In this document: piece after piece, positions 29,298-38,909 of the stretch
How the letters are laid out: the number at the start of each line of letters is the position of its first letter
Position numbering within the stretch: the first letter of the stretch is position 1
Assembly (NCBI RefSeq): GCF_002899825.2
Contig: NZ_PPED02000002.1
Coordinates: 160,059-224,058 of the forward strand
Length of the DNA stretch: 64,000 bases
Direction of reading: 5' to 3'
Source: Chryseobacterium phosphatilyticum
GTDB taxonomy: Bacteria > Bacteroidota > Bacteroidia > Flavobacteriales > Weeksellaceae
Made by a program: the position numbers and the translations under genes
The notes under the pieces: generated by a model
Seen by the model: only the letters and a program-made list of their open reading frames with translations
Database searches by the model: none
Told to the model about the DNA's origin: nothing

Positions 29298-29909
29298 TTA
29301 TTTCTTTATTAATTTCATTTTTTCAGCAATTTTACGGGCATTCTCATCCGATTGCTCAAGTTGTGTAATAATGTTTTGAAAATCATTTTCTTTCCTGTTC
29401 TGAGATAGCTTTTGTTTGATAAATATCTCAGTTGGAATGACTTTAATTCCGAAAGCTCCTTTCATTTCCTTTTCCACAAATTCTTTTCCCATCTCTTTCA
29501 TCATCATGGGGCACTGCTGAAACTTTTCATATTTCGAAGTTAACGTATCTAAATGAGTATAAAGTTCCTCATTATTCATCAGTTCTACTTTTCCATTGAT
29601 TTGTACTGCTTCATAATTCCATGTCGACACATTAATGTGATCATACCAGCTACTGGAAATATAAGTGTGAGCCCCTAAAAAATCACAAAGTACTTCATCC
29701 CCGTTTTTTAGGGTTTTGGCTTGCGGATTAGCTCTTGAAATATGTGTTTCAATATAAACATTTTCCGGATCATTTTCATTCAGCATCATCATAGAGTGAG
29801 TGGCACGGAGTTTATCAACAGAGGAAATCAGCAAAGCAAAAGAATTTTCGCTTATAATTTCTCTCATCACATTTACATCTTCGCTTTTGTATAATTTAGG
29901 TACAAACAT
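29298..29909 (-). CDS. FMN-binding PaiB-family protein
   Basis: A 203-residue split-barrel flavin-binding protein. The N-terminus MFVPKLYKSEDVNVMREII, the ATHSMMMLNEND stretch and the region HTYISSSWYDHINVSTWNYEAV are typical of the PaiB family; the Bacillus member was described as a negative regulator of sporulation and protease genes, but most relatives are uncharacterised. There is no helix-turn-helix, so direct DNA binding is doubtful. It is 41 bases downstream of ruvB and in the same direction. Confidence 0.85.
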   Translation of the reverse strand: MFVPKLYKSEDVNVMREIISENSFALLISSVDKLRATHSMMMLNENDPENVYIETHISRANPQAKTLKNGDEVLCDFLGAHTYISSSWYDHINVSTWNYEAVQINGKVELMNNEELYTHLDTLTSKYEKFQQCPMMMKEMGKEFVEKEMKGAFGIKVIPTEIFIKQKLSQNRKENDFQNIITQLEQSDENARKIAEKMKLIKK

Positions 29910-29950
29910 TAGCTTTATTGAACATTACATTTTAAAATATCAGCCTGGAA

Positions 29951-30973
29951 TCAGAAAAGTTCTCCGGGACTTTTAGGTCTCGCAATATTGAGATGCTGAT
30001 AGGCTTTTTCAGTTACTTCTCTTCCTCTCGGCGTTCTGATAATAAAACCTTCCTGGATCAGAAACGGTTCATACACTTCCTCCAGGGTTTCAGGATTCTC
30101 ACCGATAGAGGTAGCCAGAGCAGAAATACCTACAGGTTTTCCTCTGAAATTTTCAATCATCACTCGCATAATTTTATTGTCCATTTCATCAAGACCAAAT
30201 TCATCTACGTTAAGAGAATTCAAAGCATACTTTGTAATATTGATCTCAATTTCACCATTTCCTTTGATTTCAGCAAAGTCGCGTACTCTTCTTAATAATG
30301 CATTAGCAATCCTTGGAGTTCCACGGCTTCTTCTTGCAATTTCTATGGCGGCATCTTCATAAATAATGACACCCAGAACCCTGGCACTTCTCTGAATAAT
30401 CATTGATAAAAGTTCAATAGAATAATACTCCAGTCTGCTTTGAATACCAAATCTGGCAAGCATAGGTTTAGTAAGCATACCACTTCTGGTTGTCGCTCCT
30501 ACAAGGGTGAAAGGATTGAGTCCGATCTGAACACTTCTTGCATTAGGACCTGTCTCCAGCATAATATCAATTTTATAGTCTTCCATAGCGGAATACAGAT
30601 ACTCTTCTACAACGGGAGAAAGACGGTGAATTTCATCAATAAAAAGCACATCATTTTCTTCCAGATTGGTTAATAAACCGGCTAAACTTCCTGGTTTATC
30701 CAATACAGGTCCTGAAGTAATCTTACAGTTGACCCCCAGCTCATTGGCAATAATATTCGCAAGGGTGGTTTTTCCAAGGCCCGGAGGACCATGTAAAAGA
30801 ACATGATCAAGCGCTCCACCACGTCTTTTGGCAGCGGAAACAAAAACTTCAAGGTTCTCCAGCGTTTTTCTCTGTCCCGCAAAATCTTTAAAGCTTTGGG
30901 GGCGGATTTGCTCTTCCTGCATCAGCTCCTCGCGTGAGTAGTTTTCCTTATCTGGATGTAAAAAATCTGGCAT
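29951..30973 (-). CDS. ruvB: Holliday junction branch-migration DNA helicase RuvB
   Basis: Hexameric AAA+ motor that, with RuvA, drives branch migration of Holliday junctions in recombinational repair. Walker A is [10 protein letters not shown] at residues 61-70, Walker B is [10 protein letters not shown], sensor 1 is GATTRSG, and the C-terminal winged helix carries [12 protein letters not shown]. At 340 residues it is full length. ruvA and ruvC are not adjacent, which is usual in Bacteroidota. It is the first gene of the minus-strand group running to coaE. Confidence 0.97.
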   Translation of the reverse strand: MPDFLHPDKENYSREELMQEEQIRPQSFKDFAGQRKTLENLEVFVSAAKRRGGALDHVLLHGPPGLGKTTLANIIANELGVNCKITSGPVLDKPGSLAGLLTNLEENDVLFIDEIHRLSPVVEEYLYSAMEDYKIDIMLETGPNARSVQIGLNPFTLVGATTRSGMLTKPMLARFGIQSRLEYYSIELLSMIIQRSARVLGVIIYEDAAIEIARRSRGTPRIANALLRRVRDFAEIKGNGEIEINITKYALNSLNVDEFGLDEMDNKIMRVMIENFRGKPVGISALATSIGENPETLEEVYEPFLIQEGFIIRTPRGREVTEKAYQHLNIARPKSPGELF

Positions 30974-30992
30974 TAATTCATTTCATTTACCT

Positions 30993-31000
30993 CAAAGATA
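30993..31000 (-). promoter_or_regulatory. -7 promoter box of the ruvB operon
   Basis: Read on the minus strand, TATCTTTG matches TAnnTTTG, 19 bases before the ruvB start. No -33 TTG at usual spacing. Confidence 0.5.
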
Positions 31001-31092
31001 GGAAATTTAGGTTAAGATTGAAGGGGAGATTGCGAAAAGGTTTGAGGTTTAAGCAAACACGAAGAGGAAGAAAGTTTATAAAACAGAGCAAG

Positions 31093-31124
31093 TTGAATAT
31101 ATTGAGATATTTTAAGTATTTTTG
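31093..31124 (+). promoter_or_regulatory. Candidate promoter upstream of hutI
   Basis: TTG at 31093-31095 and TATTTTTG at 31117-31124 are separated by 21 bases. The hutI start is 164 bases further on, so a long leader including the inverted repeat at 31167-31241 would result; the true promoter might instead be nearer. Confidence 0.35.
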
Positions 31125-31166
31125 AAATGAAAAATTAAATTTGAATTGCGAAGTCAATGATTAATG

Positions 31167-31241
31167 TACATGATAGGGATTTCTTCGGCATGACAAAACT
31201 GTACCTATATTTTATTATACTGAAGAAATCCTAACCATGTA
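31167..31241. repeat. Inverted repeat, REP-like
   Basis: Arms 31167-31189 and 31219-31241 match imperfectly in inverted orientation, sharing the core GGATTTCTTC, around a 29-base AT-rich spacer. The left arm continues into GGCATGACAAA, which resembles short interspersed palindromes I associate with Bacteroidota intergenic DNA. Only one copy is in the window. Confidence 0.45.
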
Positions 31242-31288
31242 AAATTGTCGAATAAAGTAATTCATCTCTAAACCCATAGCCTGAATAA

Positions 31289-32515
31289 ATGAAATTAATA
31301 GGACCATTTAAGCAAGTTGTGACACTTGCCAATTTACCATTAAGAGGAAAATTGAGCGATGAACAACTGGAAATCATTACGGATGGAGGAATTGTAGTTG
31401 ATAACAATACCATTCAGAAAGTCGGAAATTTTGAAGCATTAAAAAATGAAAATCCAACAATAGAGATTGAACAGTTGGACGGAGAGCAAATTGTGCTTCC
31501 TGCCTTTGTAGATTCGCATACTCATATTTGTTTTGGGGGAAATCGTGCCAATGATTTCGCGATGCGTAATGCAGGGAAAACTTATCTGGAAATTGCTGAA
31601 AGTGGAGGGGGCATCTGGAGCTCAGTACAACACACAAGAAATGCGTCAGAAGACGAATTATTAAGAACTTTATTAGAGAGAATTCATTTCCTGGTTGAGT
31701 TGGGAATTACGACCATTGAAGTAAAAAGTGGTTACGGACTGGATGTGCAAAATGAGCTTAAAATGCTTAGAATTATTAAAAAAGCGCAACAGGAAACAAG
31801 AGCAACCCTAGTTCCGACCTGTCTTTCTGCCCATTTGAAGCCAAGAGATTTTGAAGGAAGTAATCCCGAATATCTGGACTATATTCTTACTCAGATTTTG
31901 CCAAAAGTAAAAGAAGAAAATCTTGCCAGCCGTGTGGATATCTTTATTGAGAAATCAGCATTTCAACCGGAAGAAAGTAAAGCGTTTTTACTTAAAGCTA
32001 AAGATTTAGGTTTTGAAATTACTGTTCATGCAGACCAGTTCACACCGGGAAGTTCCCGAATTGCCATAGAAGTAGGAGCGAAATCAGCAGACCATCTGGA
32101 AGCAACAATTGATGAAGATATTCAGTTTCTGGCAGAATCCAATACAGTGGCTACAGCACTTCCGGGAGCAAGTTTAGGACTGGGCGAAAAATTTACCCCG
32201 GCAAGAAAATTACTGGATGCAGGAGCTATTGTAGCTATTGCAAGTGACTGGAATCCCGGATCTGCTCCAATGGGGAATTTAATTACCCAGGCCTCCATTT
32301 TAGCAACTTTCCAAAAACTGACAACTGCAGAGGTTTTGGCCGGAATGACTTTTCGTGCAGCTTTTGCCCTTAATCTTGAAGACAGAGGGATATTGGAGGC
32401 AGGTAAGAAAGCTGATTTTGTCACTTTTAAAACGAATAATTTCCAAAACGTACTTTATAACCAGGGAAGTGTAAAAGCTGAGCATATCTATATTGACGGG
32501 AATATTGTTGATTAA
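31289..32515 (+). CDS. hutI: Imidazolonepropionase
   Basis: Third step of histidine degradation: hydrolysis of 4-imidazolone-5-propanoate to N-formimidoyl-glutamate. Amidohydrolase fold with the metal motif DSHTHICFGG near residue 75, SGGGIWSSVQHTR, a metal histidine in VHADQF near 250, SADHLE, and the metal Asp in ASDWNPGSAPMGNL near 320. At 408 residues it is normal. It lies 24 bases before the DUF695 gene in the same direction, and hutG follows, so the three are probably expressed together; hutH and hutU are not in the window. Confidence 0.95.
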   Translation: MKLIGPFKQVVTLANLPLRGKLSDEQLEIITDGGIVVDNNTIQKVGNFEALKNENPTIEIEQLDGEQIVLPAFVDSHTHICFGGNRANDFAMRNAGKTYLEIAESGGGIWSSVQHTRNASEDELLRTLLERIHFLVELGITTIEVKSGYGLDVQNELKMLRIIKKAQQETRATLVPTCLSAHLKPRDFEGSNPEYLDYILTQILPKVKEENLASRVDIFIEKSAFQPEESKAFLLKAKDLGFEITVHADQFTPGSSRIAIEVGAKSADHLEATIDEDIQFLAESNTVATALPGASLGLGEKFTPARKLLDAGAIVAIASDWNPGSAPMGNLITQASILATFQKLTTAEVLAGMTFRAAFALNLEDRGILEAGKKADFVTFKTNNFQNVLYNQGSVKAEHIYIDGNIVD

Positions 32516-32539
32516 TTACAAACAATTGTGGTAAAGGCT

Positions 32540-33595
32540 ATGGAGGAAAAACAGTATACAGATTTTTGGAATTGGTTTTTAACACACGAAAAAGACTTCT
32601 ACCAGATTGTTAAAGAAGGAGGGCAGGGAACCATTGAAAAAGATTTTTTTGAGATCATTGCTTCTAAGCTGAACAATATAAAGGATGGATATTACTTCCT
32701 GACAGGAATGTCTGATGATGTAACCGCTGAGCTGATTATTACCGTAGACGGAGAAATAGCAAATATAGTCTTTGCGGAAGAATTGATTGAGGCAGCTCCT
32801 AAAATGGGCCATTGGAAATTTACAGCCTTAAAGCCGGCAATGGATATTCAGAAAGTTAGTGTTGGGATGGGAGATTATTCGTTCTCAAAAGATAATATTT
32901 CTTTCTATTCTAATGAACTTGAAGATTATCAGGATGAAATTGATCTTGTTTTTGTGTATCATGGTAATGCTAAGAATAAAGACGCCATCACCACCGGAGT
33001 TTGTCTGTTTTTAGATAACTTTTTAGGAGAATTAAACTTTGCGACACAAATTGATACATTCAGAGTGATAGGAATAGATCAGGCTGAAAAAGACCTTGTT
33101 CCTATTGAAAAACTACAGGATTTTCTATTATGGAGAGAAAGAGAATTCACTGAAAAATATAAAAGTGTTAAAAGAACTGATGACGAGGACGAGTTTTCTA
33201 TCCTTAGAGCTGATCTTGAAAATGGCAGACCACTCATTGCCTGCATGAATATGCACTTGCTGGAGTATGATGCAAAAGCTTCCTATCCATGGATTTCAGT
33301 ACTTAAATTTCATTATAATGGTGATCATAATGATGGTCTTCCTGAAAAAGATGATTTTGAAAAATTAAGTGATATCGAAGATCTGGCTATTGAAGAATTA
33401 AAAGTACACGGATATTTATATATTGGGCGGGAAAGTGCGGATAACATCAAAGAAAGTTATTTTGCAGGCAAGGATTTCAGAAAGATCTCTAAAGTTTTTA
33501 ATATCATAAAAAGAAACAATCCGGAGTATAACATCTCAGTGAGAATTTTTAAAGATAAATACTGGCAATATTTTAAATATTATACCGGGAAGTAA
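32540..33595 (+). CDS. DUF695-type protein of unknown function
   Basis: A 351-residue soluble acidic protein with no signal peptide or membrane segment. The first half (WNWFLTHEKDFYQIV, MGHWKFTALKP) looks like the DUF695 module. The second half carries WISVLKFHYNGDHNDGLPEKDD and LEDLAIEEL-like sequence resembling the DUF695-associated partner seen in Bacteroidota. The frame also opens at a GTG at 32528, but the ATG at 32540 is the usual choice. It is wedged between hutI and hutG, which hints at a link to histidine catabolism or merely co-expression. No catalytic residues can be named. Confidence 0.7.
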   Translation: MEEKQYTDFWNWFLTHEKDFYQIVKEGGQGTIEKDFFEIIASKLNNIKDGYYFLTGMSDDVTAELIITVDGEIANIVFAEELIEAAPKMGHWKFTALKPAMDIQKVSVGMGDYSFSKDNISFYSNELEDYQDEIDLVFVYHGNAKNKDAITTGVCLFLDNFLGELNFATQIDTFRVIGIDQAEKDLVPIEKLQDFLLWREREFTEKYKSVKRTDDEDEFSILRADLENGRPLIACMNMHLLEYDAKASYPWISVLKFHYNGDHNDGLPEKDDFEKLSDIEDLAIEELKVHGYLYIGRESADNIKESYFAGKDFRKISKVFNIIKRNNPEYNISVRIFKDKYWQYFKYYTGK

Positions 33596-33807
33596 AACAC
33601 GCAGAAAGACTTTTGGGAGATGAGTTAGGGAAAGATAAATGAAATGTTTATAAGCCGTAATGATAGCATCGATATAGAATAAAAGACAACTATCGTTTTA
33701 ATAATGAATTCTTTACATAATATGTTAAAGTCACTTTTATTTCTAAACAATATTAGCTAGCTTTACTGGAGATAATGATGCAACTAAAATTGAATCTTTA
33801 AAGAATT

Positions 33808-34731
33808 ATGTTTCAAAATATTTGGCAGGGTAGATTGGATGGAGAAGAACTTCTCTTCCATAGACTATTTCAGAGAGTACAGGAAGAACACAATTATGAC
33901 AATGTTTCAACGAATGATTTCGTTTTGCATGGTTTTGCCGTGGATGAAGGAGTCAGGAGAAACAAGGGCCGTCAGGGGGCCAAAGAGGCACCGGATGTGA
34001 TCAGGAAAAATATGTCTAATTTCCCGGTGATTATTCCTGATTTCTCATTGCTTGATTTTGGAAATATCACCTGTGAAGATGGCAATTTAGAGAATGCTCA
34101 GAATAACCTTGCCAAAAATGTTTCTAAGGTCCTTTTAAAGGGAGGAAAATCTCTTGTCCTGAGTGGAGGGCACGAAGTTACTTATGCGCACTATCTGGGG
34201 GTAAAAACTGCCTTTCCTGAGCAAAAAATTGGAATCATTAATATTGATGCCCATTTTGATAACAGGCAACCTGAAAATGGAATAGGCCCAAGTTCAGGAA
34301 CCGGATTCTGGCAGATTGCTCAGGAAGGCCCTATCAATTCTTTACATATCGGAATTCAGAGAAACTCAAATACCCTAAAACTTTTTGATACCGCTCATCA
34401 ATATGGAATGAAATACATCCTTGCAGATGAACTCTTTTTTGAGAATCTTCCCTCAATCTATCAACGTATCGATGATCTGTTGAACAATGTTGATTTCGCC
34501 TATTTAACCATTTGTATGGATGTTTTTAATGCATCGATCGCTCCGGGGGTTTCTGCTTCCGCATATAATGGTATCTTTGCAGATGCAACCTTTATGCATT
34601 TTTACAGGCATATTTTAAAGAATAAAAAACTGGTTGCACTTGATGTGGCTGAAGTAAACCCGTCTTTTGATATTCAGGACAGGACGGCAAGACTGGCAGC
34701 ATGTCTTGTGAATGAATGGTTAATGATGTAA
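33808..34731 (+). CDS. hutG: Formimidoylglutamase, arginase family
   Basis: Hydrolyses N-formimidoyl-L-glutamate to glutamate and formamide, the last step of one histidine pathway. The manganese-binding ureohydrolase motifs are SGGHEVTYAH (near 135), NIDAHFDNR (near 157) and TICMDVFNASIAPGVSA (near 240). In the last motif the family normally has Asp-x-Asp; here the first position is Cys (CMD), which would replace one metal ligand. A 212-base gap separates it from the DUF695 gene; I saw no clear terminator or promoter in that gap. Function is supported by hutI nearby. Confidence 0.88.
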   Translation: MFQNIWQGRLDGEELLFHRLFQRVQEEHNYDNVSTNDFVLHGFAVDEGVRRNKGRQGAKEAPDVIRKNMSNFPVIIPDFSLLDFGNITCEDGNLENAQNNLAKNVSKVLLKGGKSLVLSGGHEVTYAHYLGVKTAFPEQKIGIINIDAHFDNRQPENGIGPSSGTGFWQIAQEGPINSLHIGIQRNSNTLKLFDTAHQYGMKYILADELFFENLPSIYQRIDDLLNNVDFAYLTICMDVFNASIAPGVSASAYNGIFADATFMHFYRHILKNKKLVALDVAEVNPSFDIQDRTARLAACLVNEWLMM

Positions 34732-34869
34732 GATAAAATTATATTCTTCCGATAGAGAAAATCACTATTTTATAGAGCCCTAAGGAACAGAATTTGCTGA
34801 TTTTATCCGTGCTTTTAAATTAAAAGCGCTCATAAATTCATTAACTGAATTTAAAACAGAAATTATATT

Positions 34870-36162
34870 ATGGAACAAGTAATTGAAAGCAAGCTTATTA
34901 AAGCAGATAAAGCGTTTTCAGTATGGAGAAAAGTGCCGTTTGAGGAAAGGCAGAAGTTAATTGCAAAAGCAGCAGAAATCTTAAAAAATAATTCAGAAAA
35001 ATTTGGCAGAATCATTACCACTGAAATGAATAAACCCATCTCGGAATCGATTGCTGAGGTTGAGAAGTGTGCACTGATGATGAATTATTATGCCGATGCA
35101 GAGAATATTTTAAAGGCCGAGAAAATTGAATCTGAATTTGCTTATTCAGAAGTTCATTATGTTCCTAAGGGAGTTATTTTGGGAGTCATGCCTTGGAATT
35201 TTCCTTTCTGGCAGGTATTAAGATTTGCTACTCCTGCAATTCTGGCAGGAAATACAGTCGTATTAAAGCACGCTTCAATTTGTTTTGGAAGTGGAAATGC
35301 AATTGAAGAAGTTCTTTTGGAAGCAGGTTTCCCGGAAGGTGTTTTCCAGAACTTAGAAGTTGGTCATAAAGCTGTAAAAGAAATTCTTGAGCACGATACT
35401 GTAAAAGGAGTGAGTCTTACAGGCAGTGGAAAAGCAGGAGGTGAAGTGGCTTCTATAGCTGGTTTAAATATCAAAAAATCCTTACTTGAATTAGGAGGAA
35501 GTGATGCTTTTATCATCTTTGAAGATGCTGATCTGGAAAGCGCTGCAAAAGCCGGGGTCAAGTCAAGGCTGCAAAACTGTGGGCAAACCTGTACTGCAGC
35601 AAAAAGATTTATTATTGATGAAAAAGTGGAAGAGGACTTCTTACCTATCTTCATCGAAGAATATAAAAAATATGAAATAGGAGATCCTCTAAACAGGGAA
35701 ACTAAATTAGCCGGAATGGCCAGACCTGATCTTGCTGATGAGCTTGAAGCACAATTCAACAGAGCTCTGGAAAATGGGGCGGAAATTATTATTCCTTTAG
35801 AAAGAATCTCAGAAAATGAATTTAAACCAGGTTTAATTCGGGTTCAGGAAGGAAACCCAATTCTAAAAGAAGAACTTTTCGGACCTCTTGGAATGGTGAT
35901 GATTGCTAAAAGCGATGAAGAAGCGTTGCAGATTGCCAATGATATTCCTTTCGGACTTTCAAATTCTGTCTGGACTCAAGATAAGGCTCGCCAATTATTC
36001 TTTATTGAAAACCTTGAATCCGGAACTGTAAACATTAACAGAATGACAAGTTCCGACCCGCGTTTTCCATTCGGTGGATCAAAGGCTTCGGGGTATGGAA
36101 CAGAGTTGTCTCTACTGGCCTTGAAGGAATTTGTAACAGCAAGAACGATTGTAGGTAATTAA
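34870..36162 (+). CDS. NAD(P)-dependent succinate-semialdehyde dehydrogenase-like aldehyde dehydrogenase
   Basis: Oxidises an aldehyde to its acid with NAD(P). The 430-residue protein has the substrate-entry motif MPWNFPFWQVLR (near 107), the general-base Glu in LELGGSDAF (near 215), the catalytic Cys in NCGQTCTAAKR (near 240-250), and the C-terminal FPFGGSKASGYG. It is shorter at the N-terminus than most family members (about 455-490), starting directly at the helical region, which is known for the Sad/YneI type. Succinate semialdehyde as substrate is by resemblance only. It is followed by a perfect palindromic terminator shared with pyk. Confidence 0.88.
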   Translation: MEQVIESKLIKADKAFSVWRKVPFEERQKLIAKAAEILKNNSEKFGRIITTEMNKPISESIAEVEKCALMMNYYADAENILKAEKIESEFAYSEVHYVPKGVILGVMPWNFPFWQVLRFATPAILAGNTVVLKHASICFGSGNAIEEVLLEAGFPEGVFQNLEVGHKAVKEILEHDTVKGVSLTGSGKAGGEVASIAGLNIKKSLLELGGSDAFIIFEDADLESAAKAGVKSRLQNCGQTCTAAKRFIIDEKVEEDFLPIFIEEYKKYEIGDPLNRETKLAGMARPDLADELEAQFNRALENGAEIIIPLERISENEFKPGLIRVQEGNPILKEELFGPLGMVMIAKSDEEALQIANDIPFGLSNSVWTQDKARQLFFIENLESGTVNINRMTSSDPRFPFGGSKASGYGTELSLLALKEFVTARTIVGN

Positions 36163-36182
36163 CGCATTTGCACTTATGATAA

Positions 36183-36218
36183 AAAAGACTCCCGGAAATT
36201 AATTTCCGGGAGTCTTTT
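36183..36218. terminator. Bidirectional terminator between aldehyde dehydrogenase and pyk
   Basis: Long perfect inverted repeat, arms built on AAAAGACTCCCGGAAATT, between two convergent stops, with A/T runs on both sides. Confidence 0.9.
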
Positions 36219-36246
36219 ATACTTTAACAAAAAGTAATTTTGCTTA

Positions 36247-37692
36247 TTATACAGTCGTCAATCTAAGCGTATTTGTTTTTCCACCTTCATACGACGGAGT
36301 TGCATTGATGTTGATAACGAAGTCACCTGTTTCAATATAACCGTAGTTGTGTGTCAGCATATTTACCTGAATGATTGTTTCGTCAGTAGATTTTTTCATG
36401 TCATAATAATAGGCATGTACTCCCCAAAGAAGGTTCAGCATCGTAATGACTCTTTTATTTCCACTGTAAACAATGATTTGCGAATTGGGTCTGTGCGCTG
36501 CTAACTGGAAAGCTGTATATCCAGAATGGGTAAGGGTTACAATAGCCGAAACATTAGTCGTTTTAGCAATTCTTACCGCTGCAAGACATACTCTATTGGT
36601 AATGAATCTCTCATCAATACAGTTATAGTCCTTCTCAATCGGCTCATTTTTATGTTGGTAGAAATGAGTGGTTTCAATGTTCTTTACAATTTTAGCCATA
36701 TTTTCCACAACCTGTACAGGATATCTACCTACGGAGGTTTCTCCGGAAAGCATTACGGCATCAGCACCGTCCAATACAGAGTTGGCAACATCATTAACCT
36801 CGGCTCTTGTTGGTGTTAAGCTGTTGATCATGGTTTCCATCATCTGTGTTGCGATGATAACAGGTTTAGAGAAGAATCTTGCCTTTTCTACCAGATTTTT
36901 CTGGATGGCGGGAACTTCCTCCATCGGAACTTCTACTCCCAGATCACCACGAGCAACCATTAATCCATCACATTCAACTAAAATTTCTTCAATATTTTTA
37001 ACCCCTTCCGGTTTTTCAATCTTCGCAATGATCGGAGTTTTGAACTTACCGTTTGGATGTTTAGCAATTAATTCTTTTAAATCAATGATGTCCTGTGCAT
37101 GACGGACGAAAGAAAGGGCAATCCAGTCTACCTCCATGTCCATCATGAAGTTAGCGTCCTGAACGTCTTTCTCTGTCAATGCAGGAAGAGATACCTGAGT
37201 ATTAGGAAGGTTAACTCCTTTTTTAGAACTTAGTGGTCCCCCCTGAATTGTTTTAGCTTTTACCGTATCCTTTTCATTTGTTTCAGTAACCTCCAATACA
37301 AGCTTACCATCATCGATAAGGATTCTTTCCCCTACTTTTACATCTTGAGGAAACTGTTGGTAAGTCATATAAACCTTGGTAGAATCACCTTCCATCTTTT
37401 CATTGGTGAAAGTAAGTATATCTCCAGGGTTTAAGTAAGACCCTTCTTTTACAACACCTACTCTTAGCTTCGGTCCCTGAAGATCTCCCAGAATACCCAC
37501 TGAATACCCATACTCGCTGTTTAGTTCTCTAATTATTTCAATATTTTTTCGAACTAAGTCGTAATCTGCATGTGAAAAATTTATTCTGAAAATATCAACA
37601 CCCGCTTTCATTAAATCTAACATTACCTCCTTCGACGATGAAGCAGGCCCTAGTGTTGCGATAATTTTTGTCTTCTTTAAATACTTATTCAT
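36247..37692 (-). CDS. pyk: Pyruvate kinase
   Basis: Transfers phosphate from phosphoenolpyruvate to ADP in glycolysis. Motifs include KIIATLGPAS at the N-terminus, DIFRINFSHAD, the active-site signature IAKIEKPEGVKNIEEI, VARGDLGVEVP, TQMMETMI and the MLSGETSVGRYP loop. The frame is open ten codons further up, but the ATG at 37692 (MNKYLKK) is chosen because the protein then starts just before the conserved KTKIIATLGP; it overlaps the upstream IPExxxVDY stop by 8 bases (ATGAATAA), a coupled arrangement. Last gene of the acpP-fabF-rnc group. Confidence 0.96.
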   Translation of the reverse strand: MNKYLKKTKIIATLGPASSSKEVMLDLMKAGVDIFRINFSHADYDLVRKNIEIIRELNSEYGYSVGILGDLQGPKLRVGVVKEGSYLNPGDILTFTNEKMEGDSTKVYMTYQQFPQDVKVGERILIDDGKLVLEVTETNEKDTVKAKTIQGGPLSSKKGVNLPNTQVSLPALTEKDVQDANFMMDMEVDWIALSFVRHAQDIIDLKELIAKHPNGKFKTPIIAKIEKPEGVKNIEEILVECDGLMVARGDLGVEVPMEEVPAIQKNLVEKARFFSKPVIIATQMMETMINSLTPTRAEVNDVANSVLDGADAVMLSGETSVGRYPVQVVENMAKIVKNIETTHFYQHKNEPIEKDYNCIDERFITNRVCLAAVRIAKTTNVSAIVTLTHSGYTAFQLAAHRPNSQIIVYSGNKRVITMLNLLWGVHAYYYDMKKSTDETIIQVNMLTHNYGYIETGDFVININATPSYEGGKTNTLRLTTV

Positions 37693-38158
37693 AATATTGG
37701 ATAATTTGATAAAGTTCTTCATCAGAACTCAGTGTATAATCTTGAATTGGAAACACAAGATTTTCAGGGAGCAAAATTACGGAAAAATCAGGAAACTGTT
37801 CCGAACTATGCAGAATATATTCTACATCTACCTGATTATTTAATAAAAATTTAATGTTTTCTTCTTCTGTAAAGAGCTCAGTCTGAACTTTTTTTTGCTT
37901 ACTTTCAGAAGATTTGTTTGAAATAAAGGTAAAAGCTGTCTTTGAAAACTTGTGGTAGCCCTCAAATCTTGGAAAAAAATAATCATAATAATCCCCATGA
38001 AAGACAAGATCTTTCTTTCTTGAGAAACTGAGGTTGTTACTTTGATTTATTTTATAGAAAAACTCATGAGCGGGTATATCTTTTGCTAATCTTACCAATC
38101 CTATGGCAATATCTTCAAATTCTATATCATCCAGATCATAAAGTTTTTGAATTTCCAA
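37685..38158 (-). CDS. IPExxxVDY-family protein
   Basis: A 157-residue cytosolic protein of a Bacteroidota family named for its C-terminal motif; here the region reads SVILLPENLVFPIQDYTLSS, a divergent form (LPENLVFPIQDY). No function is known to me. It overlaps rnc by 23 bases at its start and pyk by 8 bases at its end, so translation of the three is probably coupled. The conserved position between rnc and pyk is typical for flavobacteria in my recollection and suggests a housekeeping role. Confidence 0.85.
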   Translation of the reverse strand: MEIQKLYDLDDIEFEDIAIGLVRLAKDIPAHEFFYKINQSNNLSFSRKKDLVFHGDYYDYFFPRFEGYHKFSKTAFTFISNKSSESKQKKVQTELFTEEENIKFLLNNQVDVEYILHSSEQFPDFSVILLPENLVFPIQDYTLSSDEELYQIIQYYE

Positions 38159-38900
38159 GTATATTTTCTTTTTTATTTAAAATATAAAATGCCCTTTGTG
38201 CCGCCTTTTCCTCTGCTTTCTTTTTAGAAGTTTCTACTGCATTAGCAATCTTTTCTTCTCCCAGCCATACATGGCACCTGAAGACGACCGATTTATTAAC
38301 CTGCACTTCTTCACAGGTTTCATACTTTATATTGACCTTCTTTTTCTGACTCCATTCAAGCAGGAGACCTTTGTAGCTGACAATTTTGTTTTCAAGTTTA
38401 TTGATTTCAGAAGGCGTCAGCAGTTTTTCCAGAATGATCTTTCTGCAAGTATCATATTGGAAATCAAGGTAAACAGCACCTATTAAAGCTTCAAATAAGT
38501 TTCCGCAGATGTTTTCCCCTAAAGCTGCAGAACTGTTTTGCTTTTGCAAAAGGTTGGTAAGTTTAAGGTCTTCTCCTAATTTATTAAGGTTTTTCCTATT
38601 AACAATCTTAGATTTCATCTGAGTCAGATACCCTTCATTAGCCTGAGGATAGGTCTGGAACAAATGACAAGAAATAATTGTACCCAAAACAGAATCTCCC
38701 AAAAATTCAAGTCTTTCATAATTGCTGTCTTGATTTTTAGAAGAATTTTTCAAAGAAAAAGCCTCACGGTAGAGAGCAATATTTTGAACCTCTGTACCTA
38801 GCACTTTATTAAGTTCGGTACTGAGAAAATAATCTCTTTCCGTTAGCTGTCTTTTTCTTTTTTTGAGAAGGAATTTAGAAAAGTATTTCTGTAACTCCAT
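38136..38900 (-). CDS. rnc: Ribonuclease III
   Basis: Double-strand-specific endoribonuclease that matures rRNA and some mRNAs. The signature ERLEFLGDSVLG is at residues 62-73, with the second catalytic acidic pair in NLFEALIGAVYLD near 130-142; a double-stranded-RNA-binding domain fills about 165-245 (YKGLLLEWSQKK, then ANAVETSKKKAEEKAAQRA). An N-terminal basic stretch KKRKRQ is present. It starts 9 bases after fabF. Confidence 0.95.
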   Translation of the reverse strand: MELQKYFSKFLLKKRKRQLTERDYFLSTELNKVLGTEVQNIALYREAFSLKNSSKNQDSNYERLEFLGDSVLGTIISCHLFQTYPQANEGYLTQMKSKIVNRKNLNKLGEDLKLTNLLQKQNSSAALGENICGNLFEALIGAVYLDFQYDTCRKIILEKLLTPSEINKLENKIVSYKGLLLEWSQKKKVNIKYETCEEVQVNKSVVFRCHVWLGEEKIANAVETSKKKAEEKAAQRAFYILNKKENILGNSKTL

Positions 38901-38909
38901 TCATTGAAT

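Noticed and set aside
30934..31125. 63-codon plus-strand frame over the ruvB promoter
   Set aside because: Basic low-complexity product overlapping the ruvB start and promoter; no support.
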